Assembly: GCF_048771995.1 (NCBI RefSeq)
Contig: NC_133027.1
Span: 103,786,501-103,850,500 of the forward strand
Source of the DNA: Taeniopygia guttata
Taxonomy: Eukaryota; Chordata; Aves; Passeriformes; Estrildidae
Reading direction: 5' to 3'
DNA: 64,000 nucleotides
How positions within the stretch are numbered: position 1 is the first letter of the stretch; each line of letters begins with the position of its first letter. Shown here one piece after another: positions 13,601 to 26,724 of this stretch. The position numbers and the translations under genes were made by a program. Under the pieces are notes generated by a model. The model was given only the letters and a program-made list of their open reading frames with translations. It made no database searches and was not told the DNA's origin.

Positions 13601-14798
13601 AACTGATCATATTTTCTTGAGTTTTAAACCCATATTCTCTGACCCTTCCCTCCTCTTTCTATCTTCACTCAGTTTAGGGCCTACATTTTCAAAACCTACA
13701 CTTCTTTCTGTAGTAATTTCTATGGATAAAATCACTTACAGAGTTTTCCAGTGTTTTTTGCTTTTATTCAGGATCATCTTACCAGTAACAGGGAAGCTGT
13801 CCTCCTGCTCTTCCCTGTTCCCTGCTCCTTCCATCTGGTCACCACACGGCTCTTGCATCTCCAAGTGCTGCAACTTGAAGAATGGACTAAAACAAAATAA
13901 TGACTCCATTACATGACATATCTCCTGCTCATAAATTTCAGAGCCAGATGAGGCCATTATCACCTGCTCTGATCTCCAGCACAACACAGGACTTCCTGAG
14001 AGAGATTCCTCACTTTAGGATAGGAAACAGCAGCCCTGACTCATAGCTCTGGCCCAATGTAATGATGGCTGTCTCCCAAGAAATAAAAAGAGCAATCCTG
14101 TTTCATGTACTGTTGCATGAGACTTTTGATTGCTTGCTGCAGAAAACAAATGGCCATAAATTTTAGGATAAATTCCAGACATATTCTCATTATTCTCATT
14201 GCTCTTAAAAGTTTGTTTCATATCAACTTTAAAAAAAAAGGTATTATGGAAAAAATTATTACTGTTATTAATATTGCCAAAATTGCATGCTTAAAATAGC
14301 ACAATTTGTCTTTAACTCTCAGATTTGATAACAAGAGCATATATATTTTATCTCAACCTCATAAAATCATAGCCACTGATACTTGTCCTCTCACAACAGA
14401 ACAGCACTGGATGTTTCCTTGGAAGGCAGAAGTACCTGGCCTGTTGTTGAAAATGTCACATTCAGGGTGCAATACAGCATTCAGTTGAAGGTTAAACCTA
14501 ATTCCTACTTCATCATTTCTCCCAGCAACTGCCCTTGGGAATTCTTCCACCAGACTCAAATGGGCAATATCAGAGATAGCAATTACCACCTACTGTACAT
14601 AGAAAACTTCACCCTGGTGCAAGCTGCTTGTCAGAAATTTCTCACTTAAGTACCAGCCTGCTATGCCTCAGCTTCACGTACAGTGTTTTTTTACCATGGT
14701 GGGGGCAGAGAACATGTTTTCCCAGACCAGGTCCTTTACTCTTGCCTGCTCCCTGGTTCCTGAGGAGCTGCTCTGCCCCTCTGTGCCTGAATATCCCT

Positions 14799-14816
14799 GT
14801 GTGTGTGTGTGTGTGT
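14799..14816 (+). repeat. (GT)n microsatellite
   Basis: About nine alternating TG dinucleotides, followed directly by TTAGTGCAGCC. The sequence after the repeat is locally richer in G+C and CpG than its surroundings. I see no gene linked to it. Confidence 0.85.
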
Positions 14817-17800
14817 TTAGTGCAGCCGGGGAAGGAGCAGCTGGATCCACCAGCAGCCGTGCAGGCGCGCAAATCGAGCGAGTGTTTGGTCCGGAGGCCA
14901 TTCCCAGCCCCGTCCTCCCAGCAGCAGTTGGCTTGCTCCTGGTGGAGAGAGAGCATATGCTCTGCTCCACACACCCTGTCCTTTGATTTCACTGCCCCAG
15001 TTCACTCTGCCTGCTGTGGTGAGTGCAGGTCCTCAAACTGGCATTTCTTACCTCTCTTTTCTTGTATAGGGTCCACAAAAATGTTCAGAAAAAGTGGGTG
15101 TATCTGTACTGCTTCAAATCTCTACCAAACAGCATATAACGTTTTAGCCAGAAGAAGGAAGAGGTCTGAGCTAGCCAATGGATAAAATAGCACAGGGATC
15201 ATCCTAGAGAACTATAAAGCACTCTCCAGGTGTTCATAGAGAAATAGAGTATGGAAAATAGGGGAGAGCCTTGTAGCAAATGGCGAAGGAACATGTGAAT
15301 AAACAGACCTCTGAGGTTGCAGACAATATCCACAAGTCCATCCACTTCTTGCACACACTGAGATTATTAATCTTGCCACAGTACAATGTAGATTACTGCT
15401 GAAAATAAATTGATGGGACTAACTTTTGCCTTGCTTTGCCACCCAGAAGATTATTGGCCAAAGACCTCTCTTTCTCTGCTTCAGATAGACCAACAGTCCT
15501 GTGAGGTACAGGTAAAGAGCACCTGTTTATCCCTGGCAGCACTACTATTCTTCAGGAATCTGGTTTCAGCACTAGTTAATTATTTCTGAGCACCAGGGCA
15601 TGCAGGGTGGTGTAGCCAGAGCCCCTGCAGCCACCCTGTCGTGCTGAAGAGCCACGCTCCTCCCAGGGCATGGACTGGATGAGAATTTCAGGTCCATATT
15701 CCTATTTCCTTTCCTAGCAAGTCCAGAAGAAGTACCCCCGGCAGACTTTGGTGCCTTCCCCTCTCTGGAGAGGGGGCATTCTGACCTGGAAACATGTGCT
15801 CACCATCAGTGGCAATTTATCTTCCTTTCTACCTAAGCTGAGTTTTCAGGATAAGTGTCCTGACTCCAGCCCCAGTCAGCCACAGCCTCTCTCTCCCTTC
15901 CATGTGTGGATGTGCAGAACCTGGGATTCTTTTGCAGATCTCCTTGTTCAGGCCCAATCTCTGCTCTGCAAGTTGGCATGATGGCAGAATACCAAGTAGG
16001 AGGTTTTGGCTTGTGTGTAGAATTTGGAGAGTGGTTTTGTAGTAAGTTGCTATACTTTTTGGCTTGCAAGCCCTGGGAGCATATGGCCCATTGCTTGCAA
16101 AATGCTGATATTTTAAAATTGGGGGAGGAATAGAGCATGGCACATTTATTTTACTTCTTCAGTGCCACTATTTTTGCCAAAACATTCCCTGCCACACCAT
16201 CCTGGATCATGCTGTTCTATCCATTTTTAAAGTGAAACCTCCACTAATGAAAAAGTTGATGTTATAAGAAAGACACTAACAGGCTTAACAAAACCAGTCT
16301 TCCTTTAGTCAATGTCCAATATGAAATGTTGTCCACTCATTGCTAGAGTGAGTGAGCAGACAATGCAGCACTGCTTCTACTCATGCTTGAGTTCTTTGCA
16401 GCTGGCCTTGCTCATACTTTCAGCAAACATCTTTTCCAAGCAATCAGAACTTTATGGACTGTTATTTCCTTCCTCTTGACTTCCCAAGAGCTAACACCAG
16501 CACACTCGAGAGGCTGCGGCTTATCTTTTCCACCTTGAACTAGCGGCTAACCTGAAAAGAGGGATGCCAGAAAATAAAGATTTCCTAAGTACAGACAGAA
16601 GAACAGTTCTAATTCAAGCAGAGCTCAGCCAAACCATTGCATTAGCTGTCAAAATACTTCTGAAATTTTTTTTGGTATGTCTTCCCCAAACCAATTAATA
16701 ATGTGGAAAAAGTTTTGGAAAAAGTTAGTAGACCATTAGATAAAGGTGATCTGCAAAATAGTAATTTACTTGAATTTTAAAAATGTTTTTGGTAAGGTCC
16801 CTCATAAACTGCTGTAAAGGTAAATACATAATCACAGGGCTGTGGATGAAGTCTTTGTTAAGAGTCATAAAAAAGAGCTTCCTCTGAGAACAGAAAGAGG
16901 TTAATTGTAGGGTACCATTATTGTTTCTGTTTGGCCCAATTTTATTGACTATCCATTTGAATGGCTCAAAGAAGATAATGTAGTGGGCTTGGGTGATGCC
17001 ACCATAATTTTCTGGACCTGACTCTGCAATCTGGCTGTGTGTAAAAGTGACTTGCACAACCCCATCAGTGCTTGCAGGGATTGACTCTGATAAATAATAA
17101 TTATGAGGCTGTGAAAAACTCCAGGTATATTTCCCATAAATTGGGAAATATGATGGCAAGTTAGCTGAATTGAGAATTACTTCTACAGTGCCTACTATCA
17201 AAACTCTTTAAATCTTTTCATAAACACACGCAGTCGCTCACCTGTAGGGTCCTTTAGGAAGAGAAAATGAGGATTCACAGAAGGTAAATTGTGATGGGCC
17301 CAGTTCCACCTACTTTAATTACTTCAAACAATTGTTTAACATGCAAAGATCTGTTTGTTTTAGTGGATTATGTGCAAGAATGGGAGAGTCATCACTTAAA
17401 GTGTGTCACCTCACAGAGCAGAAATGAAAAGCTGAGAAATAGGGTGAGTATACTGAAAAATCAAACATGGTAAACCAGAGCATGCTGTAATAACATTGTA
17501 TATATATTTAAAAAATATTCCTTCCTCTATTTCTCTCTTTATTTTCATTCCCTGAAATACAGTTATACATTTTATGCTGGAGATGCCCAGAAAAAATGGC
17601 TTAATGATCAGAGAAAATAATGGCATATGATCTCACATCTTTGTGGAATAATCTGCCTGTCACAGTGGCAGAAGACTTATCCTTAGAGAAAAGCTAGCAA
17701 GAACTTGACTGAGGAATTCAACATGATGGACAGGGAAAACCATTCAATGAACAGTTAGCATATGCCATATCCTGCAGGAATGCAGCCCTTCTAATATCTG

Positions 17801-20800
17801 ATGGCTCTTGCTGATGGAGAAATCAAAGATGTCTTGCGCTATCAGGAGGAAAAAAAAAAGAAATATGCTTTGTCATTAAGAAAATAAGAATGGGTATATT
17901 TCCATAACCTGATTTGTAGGTGAGCTACACCTAATACACTCAGGGATGAGCTCAGGGTGTTAGGACAGATGGGTCTTCCTGCCCATGCCACAAGCTCCTG
18001 TGGTGGTCCTCAATGGGTCACTGCAGCACTTCCCAGCTCCTGATTCCTCCAAACACACTCACCAAGCTGTTATGACACCTAATGAATTATTTTATAGCAG
18101 TAGCTGCCTTACCAGACCTGGGGATTCCTGATTGAAAACTACCAGGAAAGTCCAAACTATTGTGTTATTTTCGAGTGTAAAATCCTAATGACTTCAGCAG
18201 CTTTTCACTGCTCACTGGGCAGCCAGTGAGTGGCTGGAATTGACAGTTCTGGCTGCCTTATACCACTCACGTATCCATGGAAATGAACGGCAGATCCGCA
18301 GAAACAACCAGAAAGTTTTTAAAGTACGACTTTTCTCCATAGCAGAGAAAAAAATAATCAAAAATAGGAGATGTAAATTTTAACGGAGGAATTCCATGCA
18401 CTTTCCACAGTTTGCTTCTTTTCCATGTAAGTCCTGTGAGCTGGGAGGGGATGGTGCAGCCCCACTGTGACTCACAGCCAGGCCTGGGCCAGAGGAAACC
18501 AGACGCTGCTGGGTCGCAGGGCGCTGCAGCAGGGGACAGGAAACTCAGATAACGATGCCCAATTGAAACCAGCGCCTCAATGGAATTATCTGGTGTGGAA
18601 TTTGGCCCAGGCAGGGCACTTCGCACCCCGCTCTTTGCAAAATCTTTGCTGCTGAGGTTTTTGCCCATCCATTCTCTAATGTCAGGAAAGGAAAGAGAGT
18701 TTCGAACCAGCAGAAGAAGCACAAATGAGTAGCTCTGGCCGCATAGTCAAGTGTTGACTTTCAAATCCCAGGGCTGAAAGTCAGGCTTTAATTTTATTTT
18801 GTCTATGTAGATATAGTGTTTGTGGAGCATATGAGAATGAGGAACCTTCAAAACACAAACCATTCAAATTATCCCTGGCATCAGGTTATACAAACTCTTC
18901 AGCCACCACCCCTTTATGTACTACAATGCACCAACTGTGGAAATGAGAGAATAATTGAGTTTCCGTGCTCTCCACTCCCTTCCCCAGTGCCATACTTCCT
19001 ATAGGCCCTTCACAGAGCAAGAGTGTACAAAAGATACCATCTTGTGTGCATCTTGTAGCATAATTGAATCAAGGTTGTTTAGCACTAATAAGGTCTCTCT
19101 GGAGCCCAGATGTTTGATTTATGCAGTGATATACTGGAGAAGGGCAGCCCAGCAGCAAACACTCTCAGCCACTGCCTTGGCCAGCGCACAGGGAGCCCAG
19201 GGGTGATGCAGGTGCAGCTGCTACTGACCCAGGAGCTACAAGTGATCAAACAGCTTCCCCTCATTATTGTATCTCACCCACCAACACCCTTCCCTCAGCC
19301 CTGTCTCTCTGTATACACCACCAGACTCTTTCATGGCTTCCTTTGTAGTTTTCCTTTACTAGTGCTGCCTCATGTTCAGCATCTATCACCCTCCTGGTAT
19401 TCTTCTCCTGTCTGAAAAATGCTAACCCTTCATTTTCATTAATTTGTTTCTCTGCATGATCACAGACAATAAAGATGAGACCCCAAAGGTCATTATAGCT
19501 TCAATCCAATCAATCAATTTAACCCTCTGTAGGAGGATTAAATTAATTTTTCCCTGCACATGCACTACTCACTACTTTTTACTCATGCAATGCAAACTAG
19601 ACACTTCATTCATAGAGGAGATTGTAAGGCTGCATCTAAGCTGTAGGACCCAGAATATTCCTTCAGGTCTTGGTACAATGCCAGGCTGCAGCCAGGTCTC
19701 TACAGAAAAGGAGAAATCTGAGTGCTCAGTGGGACTGGATTCCTTGTTCCAGGGAGGGAGTGTGACCCTCCATCCTGCCATGGCCTGGACCCACGAGCTT
19801 AGACACTGCTCTCCCTGAGCAGGAAAAAGAGCAGGGATATAAGAGGAGGCCCTAACCATTTATTCCAGTAACAATTAAAGGTGGTAGGCACCTGATTTTG
19901 ATAAGCAAATCCTCCGGAGTTCCAAACTTCCCCTCTTTGTAGTCTTTGATCCTGTTCCTGTGATTTTGGTGGACCACACTGATACCTCAGTGGGGCTACT
20001 CACATGGAGAAAAATGTATCTCAGACTGTATTTGCCAAATCAGAGCCTACTTAATAAAAGACTGGGAGTCCTTGTGTTGTCACTCTTTATGTAAGCAGGA
20101 GTGAGAAGCTCTCAGTGGTCAGTTGCAACAGAGCTTGGCTCTTTTTCACATTTATCTTTATATCTTGGAGATGATTGTCATAACACATTTTGCCTGTTGG
20201 ACAACCAGTGTGATGAAAGAAAAAATAAAACTAGTTTGCTACATCAGTTCTAACTAGCACTACATGTTTGACTGATCACTACTGGAAAATCTGAAACTCT
20301 GATAAAAATCACTAGGCTTTTTTTAACACCTGAAATGAGCCATGTTGTAAAGGAAACCTGCAATAATGAGATAATATGAACTAAAAATAAATATTTCACA
20401 TGTTTTCAAGCAAGCAAACAGCATGAAAACACTGTTGAAACAGGTATTTAAGTCCTATTATTTGAAGGTTTGTATTTTCTTGTGCCTGACCTTTAGTTTA
20501 TTTGGAGAAATTTGAGATTTTTTGTAATATTAAATGTTGATATACTATATTTAGATCTAGAATTCTTGAATATGATAAAATTACAGGATACCAATTGTTA
20601 CATAAAATATAATTCAGTGTTGATAGCTATTTCTCAAAACATTTACCGAAAGAAGCACATCAGTTTCTACTGTATATCTAGAGAAACAAGGCTCAAGCTT
20701 AAAGAAAGAATTTTAAAATACTGATGTCTAATACTAGTTAATAACATCAAGAATAAGGGCATCAGAGAGATAACCGTTTCTAAGGTTAAAAATCATCCTA

Positions 20801-21244
20801 GATACACCAGACAATGAGAGGAAAGGTGACTTACTAACATTTGTGCTTGATGGTGTCTTCCTTTTCCTTCTCCAGCTGAAGCTTGGGACAGCTGTTTGTC
20901 TTCAAATGCTAGAGTACAAGGACACAAAAAAGGTCACAGGAAAACATCTCCTGTGCAAACTAGAAATAGGACTGTCCTTTTCCAGTTAAAAAATGTTTAT
21001 GTGAATGTCAGTCTTATGAAGGAGACAGGGGTAACTGAAGTGGAAACAGGAGTCTTCTCCTCAGGCATAGATTAGGTGGTAGCTTCTTGCCAAGGTGACA
21101 CCTATGAAGCATCCACCTATTCTGTGCCAGTGCCCTTGCCCATTCAACCTCTTCCCTCTCCTCTCCCACATACCATGGAGATGTCCCCTTTGGGAACTAT
21201 TTCCCATCAGCTGCCACTTGCCTGAGCTGCTCGTTCCTATACAG

Positions 21245-22520
21245 CACATTCAGAGAATTGCTGGGGCTGGAAGGGGCCTCTTGAGATGACCTGGACACGT
21301 CTCCTGCTCCAAGCATGCTCAGCTGGAGCAGGTTGCCCAGGAATATGTCCAGTTGGGTTTTTAATAAGTCCACAAAGGAGAGCTTTGTGGATACTCCAAA
21401 CTTTGTTGGGAAATCTGTGCTGGTGTTTCAAAACCCTCACAATAAACAAGACGGAGTTTGTTTATGTTGGAATGGTATTTCCTACATTTCAGTGTGTGCC
21501 TGTCACTTTTTCTTCTATCAACGAACAACATGAGGAGTGTCTGTCTCCACTTCTCTATTCCTCACCACCAGGGATTTATACACATTGACATGATCCCCTC
21601 AGACTTCTCCAGGCTGAACAGTGTCAGCTCTCTAAGCCTCTTCTCTATATGAGATTCTTCAGTTCTTTAATCATCTTCTTGTTCATTAGACTTGCTTCCG
21701 TATGTTTATTTCTGCCTTTTACTGAAGACGCCAGAACTGGAACCTTTCTTTTTACTTTTCACCTCTCTCAATAAATGCAACTCTGGCTTTGGCTTTCCTA
21801 AGCCCAACTCCATTCTTGGATGATGTCTCTCGCTCCCTTACAGGTTACTTCTCCCTGCTTCTACCTCTTTCATTCTCCTTTTCCATGGTTGTGCTTTACC
21901 AGGAGTTCATACTTACAGACCTTATACCAGTTTTGTTTGATTTCCTGCATGTCAGGATATTTTTTTTTTAACAGATGACCTTTAAATTGGCTCTTCTGGA
22001 CCATTTTTTCTCTAGAGCTGTAGCCCACAGGGTTTTTTGAAGCAAGTCTCTGAACAGGCCAAATTCTTCAAGCCTTCTTGAAGCCCAGAATTTTAATCCT
22101 GCTTTTTGCTATTTTTCTTTTCCCTCTGGATCCTGAACTCTACCATCTTACAGTCACTGCAGATAAGAATGCTCCAGCTGTCACCTACCTGGCATGTTCT
22201 TCCTTGGTTTTAGATCTGAGGTCCAGCAGAGTGCTTCCTCTCATCAGCTCCTCATCTACATGTGCCAGAAAGGTGCTGCCAGTACTCCAGGAACCTCCTG
22301 GATTGGTTGTACCCTGCTGTGCTGCCCCTCCAGCAGACACCAGGGTGGTCAAGTCTCCCATGTGAGCTAGAGCCTGCAATCATCAAGTTTCTTACAGTTT
22401 TCTCAAGAAGGCCTCATCTAATTCTTAATCATGCAGTCTGTAGCATCACAATGTTGCCCATATTGGTTTGCCTGCTAATCCTGTCACATAAAGCTGTCCC
22501 TTTAGCCCTGTGTCAGTGAA
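21245..22520 (-). mobile_element. CR1 LINE, long degenerate antisense copy
   Basis: Read on the minus strand, this is an old CR1 non-LTR retrotransposon. Its 3' end lies at about 21245 (ATTGCTGGGGCTGGAAGGGGCC, the usual 'agggttggaaggggcc' tail region). It is followed by the familiar antisense stretches 'ttctccaggctgaacag', 'cagctctctaagcctcttct' and 'agaactggaac' up to about 21745. From about 21790 to 22520 the sequence matches the antisense of the more 5' CR1 body, for example 'aggaacctcctggattg', 'gaactctaccatcttacagtcactgcag' and 'aaggcctcatcta'. Many indels and stops leave no intact reverse transcriptase frame. Pyrimidine-rich sequence to about 22980 could be further eroded CR1. Family recognition is from memory. 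Confidence 0.8.
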
Positions 22521-24361
22521 TAAAGGTCCATTCTGTCAGTCCCATGCCTTTACTTGTGCCTGTGCTTCCCTTCCCACTGCTACTGATATCATATCTTTGC
22601 TGTTATTACTTTGGTTTTCCCCAGAAAGAGATGGAAGGAACTTTTGACCAAATGCATCGTTCCTCAATCACTGACCATGCCACTCTTTTCTTGTGTTCCT
22701 TCATCACTTCCCCTCATGTTATACATCAAGGTTAACCTATGGGTGCTTGTGTTTACAGCTCTCCTTTGCTTCTGTCTCCAGCCATTTCTTTGTGTCATTC
22801 CTCTTTTCTGTCTTGGCCACAGTGATTTGTTGTCCAATTCCTGCCTTTATGTCCACAAGCATCTGTTTCTGGTTTCTTTCCCAGTGTTCTTTAGACTCCA
22901 GCACAACCTTCCAAGTTGGCCATTGGCTGCAGATTCAAATGGCTTCTTAAAACACACCACTGCAAGTCCTGTCTGAAATGAGCCTGCCTCTCATCCCAAC
23001 ACTAACCTGCTGCCATGAGTCTTTACATCCTTATCACAGACCAATTCCAGCAAACACCACTTTCTGAGATATTAAAGATATACCATTTCCTTAGCAGGTA
23101 ATGCAGACTTCATGTAAAGCTCTCCTTTGCCCCTGACCTCACTCACATTTGTTTTATAACAGCCTATACCCCTTTAACAACAGTGAAGTTATTTCTGGTT
23201 TGCACATTGTGACTTGTGATCAAAACCAGGCCTATTGCCTATCTCTAGATACAAAAAGAAATGGCCCACTGAAACATTGCAGAGTACCTTATTCTTAAAT
23301 GTCTACCTTCAAAGCATGCAATTCACTTACAAATTATTAAAACCAGGCTATGGCAGCATCCTAAAGGACCAGGAAGGAAAATTAGGTTGGTCCAAGAGTG
23401 ATTAGCAGCAGCCATCAGCACACTGTAACTGCTTGTTGAGCTAGTGAGTCAGACAGCAATAAGGACTTACAAGCAGCCAGCAAAAGCACTCAGATTCTTC
23501 TACAGGAGAAGTTTATTACAGAGCTCAGCATCTGTGTCTTGCAGCTGCCAAGTGTCCTCCATGTGTTGTTACAGCTGCTGATTCTGCTGTTAAGGAAGGG
23601 GGAGCAGAAGGATGAAAAGAGGCAGCGTCAGGAATGTTCAGTTGCTGGAAAACACTGCCAAGCAGATATTCACGTTATCTGTATGCAGAAACTAAGCCAT
23701 CCAAACATGTGAGCTCACGGCTCTCTGCCGGCTGCTCTCACACTACGGAGAAATCATGTGACAAAGCCACTAGACACTTTTCAAACTACTCCAAATACAG
23801 GATCTGCTGAAACCCTGAAGTAGCATGCCCAGCTATATCAGTTTTGTGACGTGACATGCTGTGACTTGTGAGGACAGACAAGAAAAGAAGCAAGAAGCTT
23901 TGGGGAGAATCAAAACAAGGGGAAGCAAACTCCCTGCTTCACCAGCAAGACAGTGATCCTCAGTGTCAGTCCACTGCCACGTTTTTAGTTTCTATCACAG
24001 TACAGTTCCACATAATTTTACACAAATGATTCTGAAGTATACTATGATACAGGACTCAGCCTCTACCTGGTGCATAAGCACATAGCTGAATTCCTAGAGG
24101 CCAAAACCAGGTCCTTTATGTACTCAGTAGCTGTGGGCACAAGTTCCTCTCAGCTAAACCACAATGTCCTCCAGCAGTGAATGGTCAACTAATCCCTGGT
24201 AATCTTGGAAGGCAAAAGACCACCAGCATGGCCTTGGAGCAGGATATTGTACTAGCCCTGGAGCAGACACACTTTCACTGCCAGGCACATCCTAAAGGCT
24301 TTGGACAGTTTTTTTCAGTCTGTGCCAAACTTGTACTGATCCATGGTCCCATCCATCATAG

Positions 24362-24435
24362 GTAGGACCATAGGATGATTCAAGCTGGGGAGGATGTCAG
24401 GAGGATATTTATTCCAAACCTCTTGTTCACATTTA
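24362..24435 (-). mobile_element. CR1 LINE 3'-end fragment
   Basis: The run 'accataggatgattcaagctgggga...gtcaggaggatatttattccaaacctcttgttca' follows the antisense CR1 tail pattern: 'catagaatgattcaggttgga', then 'acctcaggagg', then 'tccaaccccctgctca'. It is short and diverged, and the left end carries the ATTCTATG-like tail. The 5' boundary is uncertain. Confidence 0.6.
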
Positions 24436-25914
24436 ACTGTTCTCAAACTAACTTTTTCCTGTGCTCCCAGGTATAAGCAAATGGCATTGATTTCACCCAG
24501 CCCACAGCAAGCAGCTCTTGCCCCACTGGGAGGTAAGTTAGTTTATTTATGTGTGGGCCAGGTCTTCTTGCTGGGACTAGCAGATCCTGAGAATAGCTCT
24601 GTTAGAAAGCACTAAGGAGGCACTGGGAGATGGGTCTTCTGAGAGAAACAGAGATGTGTTAGCAGCCCTTGTGTGCCCTGGGGATCTGTGGAGCCTGAGT
24701 GCTCCCAGGTTCTCTCCTTGCACTTCTGTCTGTTGGCACCTGGGGAGTGCTGCCAGGGGCAGACAGAGGGGTCACAACTCCTATGAGAAACTGGCACTGG
24801 CATGACCAGACAGAATGGACAAGAGCCTGGGGGACTGTTCACATACCATGTGTGAGGACAACCCAAAGGAAATAGCATTAGGCATCCACCAACTCCAGCT
24901 TAAAGCAGCACATCTGGGAGGAGGACAAATAATTTTTAACAGGAGGTATGAAACCGAGATCAATATTAAGTCCATTACACTTTCCATAGGAGAAAAAAAA
25001 AGGTATATTTGAGTAACTAGATCTTGTTTGTCCATGGGTTATTTAAAATAAAGGAGAAGGCATAAAAGTATTTTAATGGCTGTGGGTAAACCTCAGCTAT
25101 GTGCACACTATGTGTCACATGTGTGTGCAGCCTCAAGAAAAGGTGAAGGACGCTGTGACAATACCTTTTTTTAAGTATTTATGCAAGAAGAAGCTTCCAA
25201 ATTGTCTCTATAGCTGGTCTCTGAACCAAAGGAATTTGTATATTGCATCAGGCAGTATTGTATTAGGAAATGTTTTTAACAGTGTTTAGTGATTGAAAGT
25301 AAGATACAATAGCTTTATGACAAAGAAGCTTATGATGAAGGTCCTTTGTAATAGCTTTTATATTACTGTAAATCATGATGCTTATGGTTTACTTTTTATT
25401 AATTCAAATGAAGTGCAAATCAAATGACAGCTGACAGCCTATCAACAGGTTAGTTTAAACAGCTGAATATTATTTTACTTTGTATATATTTCAGCTTTTA
25501 ACAGGATTTTTAATTTTAAATTGTTTTGAGGTTTTTATCCACGTAATATGGCTGGAAGGCTGCAAGATGAGAACAATATTTAATTCACGGTTGTAAGATA
25601 TGGGTATTTGGAACCCATTAGAAATTGACTTTTTGTTCTCCCTTTTAATTTTGATTCTTTCATCAGAGATGCCAAGACTAATGCTGTCATGACAGATGGA
25701 GAGAGCTCATAGAGACATTGTACAAAAATTACTGGAGCAATGTGTCATTACCATGTAGTACCTTCAAAATGTCACAATGAAAGTAAAATTCATTGTAGAA
25801 AAGGGCTCTTCCTTCAGGGACAAGGCTTCCTTTAGGGATAATTCCACTCCTAGGTGCTGGACAGAATCATACTAGTTTCATTTGCACCATAGGGAATAGC
25901 AATATACATATGCT

Positions 25915-25970
25915 ACATGCTTGTTCAAAATCACACAGTCACTCACTGAGAGACAACCTGCTGCCACTTG
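25915..25970 (-). mobile_element. Possible MIR SINE remnant
   Basis: The segment 'gcttgttcaaaatcacacagtcactcactgagag' resembles the antisense MIR core ('acttgcccaaggtcacacagcgagtcagtggcag'). Only about 55 bp is recognisable, so chance similarity cannot be excluded. Confidence 0.35.
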
Positions 25971-26136
25971 TCACCTGTGTAATTCTGAGTGTCAGCGACC
26001 CACTTCAATTACTCTGGAGTGCTCCAACTCCTTTGCATTTAATTTGGTAATACAATTGATCAAATAATGCTAGTTATGTCAGTCTCATATCAGTTATTTA
26101 CTATAAATACTTAGTTATTATCTATTTACTTCAAAA

Positions 26137-26724
26137 GCAGCGTGGCCAGCAGGTTGAGGAAGGTGATTCTCCTCCTCTGCTCTTCTCTCAAGACACCTCA
26201 CCTGGAGTGCTGCATCCAGCTCTGGGTCTGCAGCATGGGAAGGACAGGGACCTGCTGGAGTGAGTCCACAGGAGGCCACAACAATGCTCAGGGGGCTGGA
26301 GCACCTCTGCTATGCAGACAGGCTGACAGAGCAGGGGCTGTTCAACCTGGAGAAGAAAAGACTTTGGGGAGATCTTATCACACCTTCCAGTACCTAAAGG
26401 ATACAAGAGATCTGGAGGGAGACTTTTCATGTGTAGTGATAGGACAAGGGGGAATAGCCTTAAGGTGAAGGAGGGTAGGTTTGGATTAGATATTAGGAAG
26501 AAACTCCTACCTATGAGGGTGGTGAGGCACTGTAACAGATTGCCCAGAGAAGTTGTGGAATCTCCATATCTGGAAGTATTCAAAACCAGGCTGCATGGAG
26601 CTCTGAGCAACCTGGTAAAAGTGTCCCTACCTAGTGGGGTGAAAGGTGTCCTGCCCATGGCAGGAGAGTTGGAACTAAATGATCTTTAAGGTCCCTTCAA
26701 ACCCAAACCATGCTATGATTCTAC
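26137..26724 (+). mobile_element. CR1 LINE 3' end, sense orientation
   Basis: About 590 bp of the CR1 3' region, in order: 'cacctggagtgctgcatccagctctggg', 'ctggagcacctctgctatg', 'ggctgttcaacctggagaagaaaag', 'gaagaaactcctacctatgagggtggtgaggcactg', 'ttggaactaaatgatctttaaggtccc' and the terminal 'tgctatgattcta'. The element is truncated at its 5' end, as most CR1 copies are, and ends with the ATTCTATG-type octamer. Apparent open frames inside it on both strands (up to 156 codons) are by-products of the repeat. Confidence 0.92.

Larger units (their letters stand above)
5660..21244. other. Gene-poor intergenic stretch, no gene seen
   Basis: About 15.6 kb with no recognisable exon. The longest open frame, at 14628-15185 on the + strand, overlaps frames of similar size on the other strand and runs through a GT repeat, so it is not supported as a gene. 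Other landmarks are a T10/A9 inverted repeat near 7403-7425, a 22-bp tandem duplication at 10637-10680, and a GT repeat at about 14799-14816. Composition is ordinary AT-rich vertebrate non-coding DNA. Confidence 0.55.
22521..26136. other. Gene-poor stretch with CR1 and MIR fragments
   Basis: I see no gene here. The first 450 bp may be an eroded continuation of the neighbouring CR1. A short antisense CR1 tail lies at about 24362-24435 and a possible antisense MIR at about 25915-25970. A motif-dense AT-rich block at about 25335-25620 looks more like a conserved non-coding element than random sequence. Confidence 0.5.

Noticed and set aside
14628..15185. 185-codon open frame on the + strand
   Set aside because: Comparable frames exist on the opposite strand, it crosses a GT repeat, and the product has no recognisable domain or exon structure.
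17270..17325. Possible antisense MIR or L2 remnant ('gaaaatgaggattcacagaagg')
   Set aside because: The similarity is too short and diverged to distinguish from chance.
26142..26689. Open frames of 86 to 156 codons
   Set aside because: They fall inside a CR1 3' end, mostly untranslated retrotransposon sequence.
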